Position numbers and translations under genes: made by a program
Source of the DNA: Akkermansiaceae bacterium UBA5688
GTDB taxonomy: Bacteria; Verrucomicrobiota; Verrucomicrobiia; Verrucomicrobiales; Akkermansiaceae
Assembly: GCA_002420315.1 (NCBI GenBank)
Contig: DIHU01000032.1
Coordinates: forward strand, 1 to 11,162
Length of the DNA: 11,162 nt
Reading direction: 5' to 3'
The notes under the pieces: model-generated
Told to the model about the DNA's origin: nothing
The model's input: only the letters and a program-made list of their open reading frames with translations
Database searches by the model: none
Shown: in pieces, positions 6,982-11,162 of the stretch
Position numbering within the stretch: the first letter of the stretch is position 1
Layout: each line of letters begins with the position of its first letter

Positions 6982-7806
6982 ATGAAATTTATTTTATCAC
7001 TCGTCGTTGCCTGTTCCATGTCGCTCGCAGAGACGCTAATCCCTGACGAGCAAAAGACTTACAAAAAGGTCGGAAATGTTGAGCTTCAGCTTCACATTTT
7101 TAATCCTGAAGGTCACAAGGCGAGTGATCGGAAGCCAGCGATTGTTTTTTTCTTTGGTGGTGGTTGGAGCGGTGGAACGCCCTCGCAGTTTTATCCGCAA
7201 TGCGATTATCTTGCGAAGCGTGGAATGGTGGCGATTTCAGCAGAGTATCGAGTCAAGAGCCGCAATGGAACGTCGCCCCTCGAGTGTGTCAAAGATGGAA
7301 ATTCGGCGGTTCGATGGGTTCGTTCTCATGCGGATAAATTGGGGATTGATCCCAGCAAGCTGGCTGCTGGTGGTGGCTCGGCAGGAGGACATGTGGCGGC
7401 GGCGACTGGCACGACGAAGGGTATTCTTGAAAAGGGCGAGGATGTGTCGGTTTCCTCTAAGCCAGATGCATTGGTGCTCTTTAATCCGGTCTATGATAAT
7501 GGTCCGAAAGGATATGGTCATAGCAGGGTGAAGGATTACTGGAAACAGATCTCGCCGATGCACAATCTTGATAAAGAGACTCCTCCTACGATCGTGTTTC
7601 TGGGCACTAAGGACAAGTTGATCCCAGTAGCGACAGCGAAGAAGTATCGACTTCTCATGAAGGAGGCGGGAGTTCGTTCTGAGTTGTTCCTTTATAAGGA
7701 ACAGGCGCACGGTTTTTTTAACACGTCGAAATATGATGAGACGGTGAAAGAGATGGATCGGTTTTTAGTTTCACTGGGATTCCTTGCTGAGAATTTGAAA
7801 GACTGA
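6982..7806 (+). CDS. Secreted alpha/beta-hydrolase, HSL/acetyl-esterase-like
   Basis: A 274-residue exported esterase-like protein. Residues 1-16 form a signal peptide ending SMSLA, probably cut before Glu17. The fold shows PAIVFFFGGGWSGG (residues 52-65), equivalent to the HGGG oxyanion region of HSL-type lipases but with Phe in place of His. The nucleophile elbow is GGGSAGGH (Ser133), the acid is Asp211 in LGTKDKLIPV, and the histidine is His243 in QAHGFF. The triad is therefore complete and in order. Family members deacetylate or de-esterify short-chain esters, including acetylated sugars, and in this group of organisms such exported forms often assist polysaccharide breakdown. The substrate is not readable from sequence. 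It lies 36 bases upstream of the peroxiredoxin and may be co-transcribed with it. Confidence 0.88.
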   Translation: MKFILSLVVACSMSLAETLIPDEQKTYKKVGNVELQLHIFNPEGHKASDRKPAIVFFFGGGWSGGTPSQFYPQCDYLAKRGMVAISAEYRVKSRNGTSPLECVKDGNSAVRWVRSHADKLGIDPSKLAAGGGSAGGHVAAATGTTKGILEKGEDVSVSSKPDALVLFNPVYDNGPKGYGHSRVKDYWKQISPMHNLDKETPPTIVFLGTKDKLIPVATAKKYRLLMKEAGVRSELFLYKEQAHGFFNTSKYDETVKEMDRFLVSLGFLAENLKD

Positions 7807-7842
7807 TTGCAGAGGTTGATTTGATCCAGCAGAGTGACTTTC

Positions 7843-8379
7843 GTGAAAGCTGTATGTTGTTTTTTTCTATCCTGCTTCGCAGTTTTTACGACGGCGTGCA
7901 CGGTTTACGAAAATGTCGACCCTCATATGAATGGTTGGCGGTCACCAGCGGTATCCGCACTGGATCAATTTGGGCAAGAGGTAAATATGAAGACTGCCAC
8001 GTCTGGTCCGTGGGCGGTTGTTTTCTTTTATCCAAAAGCCGATACGCCGGGATGAATCAAGCAAGTGAAATCGCTGCGGTCTGCATTTACGATATTGACG
8101 GAAAACAAGATTCAGGTGACTGGCGTCTCCATGGACACGATTGCCGAGCAACGGTCTTTCTCGGACAAGTTCGATATTCCCTTTTCCCTTCTCTGCGATA
8201 CGACCGGAGTAATTTGTGAGGCCTATCGAATCGAGCATCCCAAGAGCAAGCCACGTCGCGAGACTTTCCTGTTTTGGAATGGAGTTTTGGTGCACCACGA
8301 TCGAGCCGTGAATCCGATGTCTCAGGCGCGCGATGTAATTATTAGGATCAATGAGCTGGTCGGTGGTCAGTCGCAGTAG
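7843..8379 (+). CDS. Exported BCP/PrxQ-type peroxiredoxin, probable selenoprotein (in-frame TGA at 8053)
   Basis: Read through one TGA, this frame gives a 178-residue peroxiredoxin of the BCP/PrxQ branch, a thiol- or selenol-dependent peroxidase for hydrogen and organic peroxides. The fold reads WAVVFFYPKADTPG, then the TGA (residue 71), then IKQVKSLRSAF, then VTGVSMDTIAEQRSFSDKFDIPFSLLCD, then RRETFLFWNG. In the family the residue after DTPG is the peroxidatic cysteine, so the TGA replaces exactly that residue. The usual resolving cysteine five residues later is absent (a lysine sits there), so it would act as a 1-Sec enzyme or use another thiol such as those near LLCD and VICEAY. No other stop interrupts the frame. 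The start is a GTG at 7843 (or 7834). The N-terminus is a signal peptide ending FTTAC, a possible but imperfect lipobox. A nonsense mutation is the alternative, but the intact downstream frame and the SECIS-like hairpin argue against it. Confidence 0.8.
8053..8097 (+). promoter_or_regulatory. Putative bacterial SECIS element after the in-frame UGA
   Basis: The UGA is at 8053-8055. Twenty-two bases later an apical hairpin UGC-GGUCU-GCA (8075-8085) carries the GGU loop expected for SelB binding. Below it, AUCG (8070-8073) pairs with CGAU (8090-8093) across an asymmetric internal loop, and CAA (8062-8064) can pair with UUG (8095-8097). From memory, the E. coli fdhF SECIS has the same GGUCUGCA apex at a similar distance (18 bases). 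The spacing lies in the range accepted for bacterial SECIS elements. The stem is modest and was folded by hand. Confidence 0.6.
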
Positions 8380-8416
8380 GATTTGTCTGGGGTTCTTCTT
8401 GGTAGCGACGGCCATT

Positions 8417-9178
8417 TTAAGGCAAAATCCGGAGCCGAATGTTTTTGAACTCGATGGGGGAACCTTCGGATTCAAGGCAGAGGTAGCCTTCGGCGGGGTT
8501 GCAGTTGGTTCCGCCCGAAACTTCTTCGCCATTTACCCAAAGGCGTACCTCGCCATTAACGGCTCGGATGTAGTAGTGGTTCCACTCATTGATACCCTTT
8601 GTGAGACGTTTGGTCGGGAAGCTGCGTTTGCCGTTTGGAGCGACAGGTGGGAAGGGCTTCATTTTAGCTGGTCCGGTGGGGAACACATCACCGTGGGAGG
8701 TAAACCAATCAGAAGGTGTGCCTTTACTTTTCTCCCAGTTGGTTTCGTAACCAAGGTCGAGAACCTGGATTTCAATGCCGTCGGGGAGGCGGCCTTTTCC
8801 CGCGGCGAGTTTCTCAATTGAAGCGGGGCTGGCCCAAGCGAAAATCCCGGAGTTTCCCGCGTGCTTTTTGTGCATCCACTCGCAGACGAGTTCAAAGTTT
8901 TTGGTGGGCTTTTTCATCCGAATGACGCCTACGGGATTGCCAGTGCAGAAGGCGTGCCCGCCGTTCCAGGTCCAGGTTTTTGGATGGCAATTCACATTCA
9001 CAAAATCTTCGCTGGTGAGCTTACGCCACCCTTGCCCGGTGCCGTCAATAAATGCCTTTTTTAGGTCGGAAGTACTTTTGATTTTAGTCTCTTTCTCATC
9101 AGAGAAGCTTGGAGCGACACAGACGCCAAGGAAGATGGCTCCGAGAATCGATTGGTTTCGGAATTTTTTTAGAATCAT
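8417..9178 (-). CDS. Exported DUF1080 protein (3-keto-disaccharide hydrolase-like)
   Basis: A 253-residue protein with a signal peptide (MILKKFRNQS, then a hydrophobic core, ending near SFS at residue 26) and a DUF1080 domain. Typical segments are WTWNGGHAFCTGNP, NFELVCEWMHKKHAGNSGIFAWASP, LPDGIEIQVLDLGYE, and the terminal GSPIEFKNIRLRILP. The ATG at 9178 was chosen because a classical signal peptide begins there; ATGs at 9196 and 9223 would put 6 to 15 non-signal residues in front. It differs clearly from the DUF1080 at 1204-1836, being longer and carrying an insertion after the EIQVLD strand, so they are not recent duplicates. It is divergent from the Tat-exported Gfo/Idh/MocA gene, with 65 bases between the starts, suggesting shared control and a joint role in extracytoplasmic 3-keto sugar processing. 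Confidence 0.88.
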   Translation of the reverse strand: MILKKFRNQSILGAIFLGVCVAPSFSDEKETKIKSTSDLKKAFIDGTGQGWRKLTSEDFVNVNCHPKTWTWNGGHAFCTGNPVGVIRMKKPTKNFELVCEWMHKKHAGNSGIFAWASPASIEKLAAGKGRLPDGIEIQVLDLGYETNWEKSKGTPSDWFTSHGDVFPTGPAKMKPFPPVAPNGKRSFPTKRLTKGINEWNHYYIRAVNGEVRLWVNGEEVSGGTNCNPAEGYLCLESEGSPIEFKNIRLRILP

Positions 9179-9243
9179 GGTCTTGCAATACGCCATCGAG
9201 ATCGCAAACTTGTCGAAATCCATAGCAAAAACGATTAATAATT

Positions 9244-10560
9244 ATGAATAAACAGATCTCAAATTTTAGCCGAAGAAAGTTTGTCGGCTTTGGTATCGCT
9301 TCCGCCCTTGCTCCCTCGGTGGTGCGGGGTGAGTCGCCAAACGGAAAACTTAATATGGGAATCATCGGCTCTGGGGGTCGAGGGGGAGCAAACTTGAATG
9401 GAGTAAAGGCGGAGAATATCCATACCCTTTGCGATATCAATCGGAAGACACTTGAGGCGGTACAGAAAAGATTTAAGGGAGCAAAGACGACGACGGATTG
9501 GCGCGAAGTGGTAAGCAATCCAGAGATTGATGCGGTGGTAATCAGCACGGCGGACCACCATCATGCGCCGGCGGCGATTGCAGCGATGAGGGCTGGGAAA
9601 CATGTGTATTGTGAGAAACCGCTGGCTCATACAGTTCAGGAAGCTCGTTGGATGCAGGAGGAATATGCAAAAGCAAAGGGGAAGATTGCGACTCAAATGG
9701 GAACGCAAATTCATGCCGGGGGGAGCTATCGTCGCGCCGTGGAATTAATCCAAGCCGGGGCGATTGGTCGGGTGAAAGAAGCGCATGTCTGGTGCAGCCG
9801 GAGCATTAGAGATGTGGAACAGGCCGTTTTAGAGAAGCAGGCAGTGCCTGATTACTTTGACTGGGATGTCTGGCTTGGGCCAGCCGCCGATCGAGCATAC
9901 AACGAAGGATATTGGAAGGGCGGTAATTTGAATTGGAATCGTCGTTGGGAGTTCGGAAATGGCGTTCCTGGAGATATGGGAAGTCATTTGATTGATTTGG
10001 CGTGGTGGGCTTTGAAGCTTCGGCACCCAACTAAGATTTCCTCGCAGGGCCCAGCGCCTGATTCGATTGGAGCTGCACCCTGGCAGGAAATTACCTGGCA
10101 GCATCCTGATGATTTGAAGGTGGTGTGGTATCATGGACCGGAAGGAATGAAGCGCCGGAGCGAGGTTCTTCAGCCAATGGTGGGTAACGACACTGTTATT
10201 GACAAGTGGGGCATCGGTGTGGCGTTCGTTGGTGAAAACGGAGTTCTGGTTTCCGATTATGGTAAAAATATCCTTAGCCCGTCGGCCAAGTTTAAATATT
10301 ACCAGAGGCCCGAGCAGTCAATTGCGCCTTCTGCAGGTCACTACAATGAATGGCTGAAGGCCTGCCTTGGCGAAGGGAAAACACTCTGTAACTTCGATTA
10401 CTCAGGGTCATTAATTGAACATAATTTGCTCGGGAATGTGGCCCACCGTGCCGGTCAGACGCTTGATTGGGATGCCAAAAATTTCCGAATTACTAATGAT
10501 GAAGCTGCGAACAAACTTCTTACAAAAGAGTATCGCAAAGGCTGGGAGATCAATGGCTGA
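9244..10560 (+). CDS. Tat-exported Gfo/Idh/MocA family oxidoreductase
   Basis: A 438-residue dehydrogenase of the Gfo/Idh/MocA family with a twin-arginine signal, SRRKFVGFGIASALAPS (Arg10-Arg11), so it is folded in the cytoplasm and exported. The Rossmann motif MGIIGSGGRGG is at about 38-48, and the EKP motif is at 124-126 with Lys125 as likely catalytic residue. A GDMGSHLIDLAWWAL segment (Asp244, Gly246, His248, Asp251) follows the DxGxHxxD pattern. Export through Tat agrees with a tightly bound NAD(P) that is recycled without leaving the protein, as in glucose-fructose oxidoreductase; that is family inference. It is divergent from an exported DUF1080 gene. The pair suggests oxidation at C3 of a glycoside and cleavage of the keto product outside the cytoplasm. 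No clear terminator follows. Confidence 0.93.
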   Translation: MNKQISNFSRRKFVGFGIASALAPSVVRGESPNGKLNMGIIGSGGRGGANLNGVKAENIHTLCDINRKTLEAVQKRFKGAKTTTDWREVVSNPEIDAVVISTADHHHAPAAIAAMRAGKHVYCEKPLAHTVQEARWMQEEYAKAKGKIATQMGTQIHAGGSYRRAVELIQAGAIGRVKEAHVWCSRSIRDVEQAVLEKQAVPDYFDWDVWLGPAADRAYNEGYWKGGNLNWNRRWEFGNGVPGDMGSHLIDLAWWALKLRHPTKISSQGPAPDSIGAAPWQEITWQHPDDLKVVWYHGPEGMKRRSEVLQPMVGNDTVIDKWGIGVAFVGENGVLVSDYGKNILSPSAKFKYYQRPEQSIAPSAGHYNEWLKACLGEGKTLCNFDYSGSLIEHNLLGNVAHRAGQTLDWDAKNFRITNDEAANKLLTKEYRKGWEING

Positions 10561-10705
10561 GGAAACTTTTTACTTTTGATAGAGCGTTGCCGACACCTCC
10601 CAAAGGCCAATAAGAAAACTTCTTTCTCTCTCAGAAGACAATTGAGCGCCAACACAAGATAATCGAGCGACAGCAAATTGGTGGGAGGGAGAATATTATA
10701 ACAAG

Positions 10706-11162
10706 TTGATTCCAACTCTCCAGACCCGGGTCACCGGTTGTGGGAAAAGCCTGTCGGTCTCCTTCCTGGTGGCTGTCGTAGGGGTGGTGGCAATTTGCAC
10801 TGTGCTTGCCTTGATAACGCGGGTTCATTTTGCGATGAGCGAAACGCAGACTAATTATGAACCAGTCGTGGTAGATTACGCGGAGCCGGTCCGTGAAAAG
10901 CCTGAGGCTGAGCCTAATTTTGCACCGGAGCGGATGATTACGGTTCCGAATGGCCCTTCCTTTGCCCGGGTTGAATATTTTGTTCCAAATAAGGATCAGC
11001 CAGATTATGCAGAAGTCCCGGAGCTGATAAGTAAAGAGCTCTTGGTTATCGAGGAGCTGGAATTTAAAAACCGTTTTGAGGAAGAGCCCGAACCTATCAA
11101 GGTAGAACCGGCCCCAACGATCGCGGGGAAAAGTCCGCCAATTAAGAGTTCTAGTAGTGCCC
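10706..11162 (+). CDS. N-terminal part of a single-pass membrane protein (cut by right edge)
   Basis: A frame open from codon 10646 onward runs off the right edge without a stop. No ATG precedes the membrane segment, so the start is probably TTG at 10706 or GTG at 10730; a GGGAGGG at 10683-10689 could serve the TTG at long spacing. The predicted protein begins with a short polar stretch, then a membrane helix (SFLVAVVGVVAICTVLALI, about residues 19-37 from the TTG). An acidic, proline-rich segment follows, with repeated short Glu-Pro runs such as AEPVREKPEAEP and EEEPEPIKVEP. This is a type II membrane topology with an outer low-complexity linker. TonB-like energy transducers and anchored regulators share this architecture, but nothing identifies the family. 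A start at the ATG 10835 would lose the helix. Confidence 0.55.
   Translation, partial: MIPTLQTRVTGCGKSLSVSFLVAVVGVVAICTVLALITRVHFAMSETQTNYEPVVVDYAEPVREKPEAEPNFAPERMITVPNGPSFARVEYFVPNKDQPDYAEVPELISKELLVIEELEFKNRFEEEPEPIKVEPAPTIAGKSPPIKSSSSA

Noticed and set aside
7834..8379. Peroxiredoxin read as a pseudogene or as two separate genes split at the TGA
   Set aside because: The two parts are in the same frame, the TGA replaces only the peroxidatic cysteine codon, the rest of the frame is intact, and a SECIS-like hairpin follows. The ATG-less 3' half would also have no start of its own with family support.
8351..9251. Plus-strand open frames across the second DUF1080 gene
   Set aside because: They are antisense to a clear DUF1080 protein with signal peptide and have no recognisable motifs.
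10455..10828. Minus-strand open frames over the end of the Tat oxidoreductase and the following gap
   Set aside because: No recognisable motif; the plus-strand oxidoreductase and the membrane-protein start account for most of the stretch.
1..11162. CRISPR arrays, tRNA or rRNA genes, transposases, attachment sites
   Set aside because: No regularly spaced repeats, cloverleaf-like or rRNA-like sequence, transposase motif or long direct repeat was found by eye on either strand.

Overview
The window looks like chromosomal DNA from a member of the PVC superphylum, most likely Verrucomicrobiota. This is inferred from gene content, not from any marker gene. It carries two Gfo/Idh/MocA oxidoreductases (one with a twin-arginine signal), two exported DUF1080 (3-keto-disaccharide hydrolase-like) proteins and a secreted HSL-like esterase, a combination typical of the glycan-degrading genomes of that group. 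Shine-Dalgarno sites are mostly weak or absent. No rRNA, tRNA, CRISPR array, insertion sequence or phage gene was seen.

Layout. Positions 1-1884 (+): the tail of an unidentified gene overlaps a cytoplasmic Gfo/Idh/MocA dehydrogenase, followed 20 bases later by an exported DUF1080 protein and a clear intrinsic terminator. Positions 1903-4519 (-): a compact arsenate-resistance operon, arsR - ArsJ-associated GAPDH - arsJ. It has a recognisable promoter and operator, and the GAPDH-arsJ gap is only 3 bases. Positions 4560-6050 (-): a hairpin and an M32 metallocarboxypeptidase. Positions 6157-6927 (+): a membrane-anchored protein with a protein-kinase-like N-lobe but no catalytic loop. Positions 6982-8379 (+): a secreted alpha/beta-hydrolase and an exported peroxiredoxin. 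Positions 8417-10560: a divergent pair, exported DUF1080 (-) and Tat-exported Gfo/Idh/MocA (+). From about 10706 to the right edge: the start of a single-pass membrane protein with an acidic, proline-rich outer region.

The most notable point is the peroxiredoxin at 7843-8379. Its reading frame is interrupted once, by a TGA exactly where the BCP/PrxQ family has its peroxidatic cysteine. The frame continues with conserved family sequence for 107 more codons. Just downstream is a small hairpin whose GGUCUGCA apex matches, from memory, the apex of the E. coli fdhF SECIS. I read this as a selenocysteine-containing peroxiredoxin, not a pseudogene.

How the genes work together. In the arsenic operon, GAPDH would make 1-arseno-3-phosphoglycerate from arsenate and glyceraldehyde-3-phosphate, ArsJ would export it, and ArsR would derepress the operon on sensing arsenic. 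The Gfo/Idh/MocA plus DUF1080 pairs fit sugar oxidation to 3-keto derivatives coupled with cleavage of the 3-keto glycoside. The kinase-like protein, the M32 peptidase and the esterase have no obvious functional link to their neighbours.
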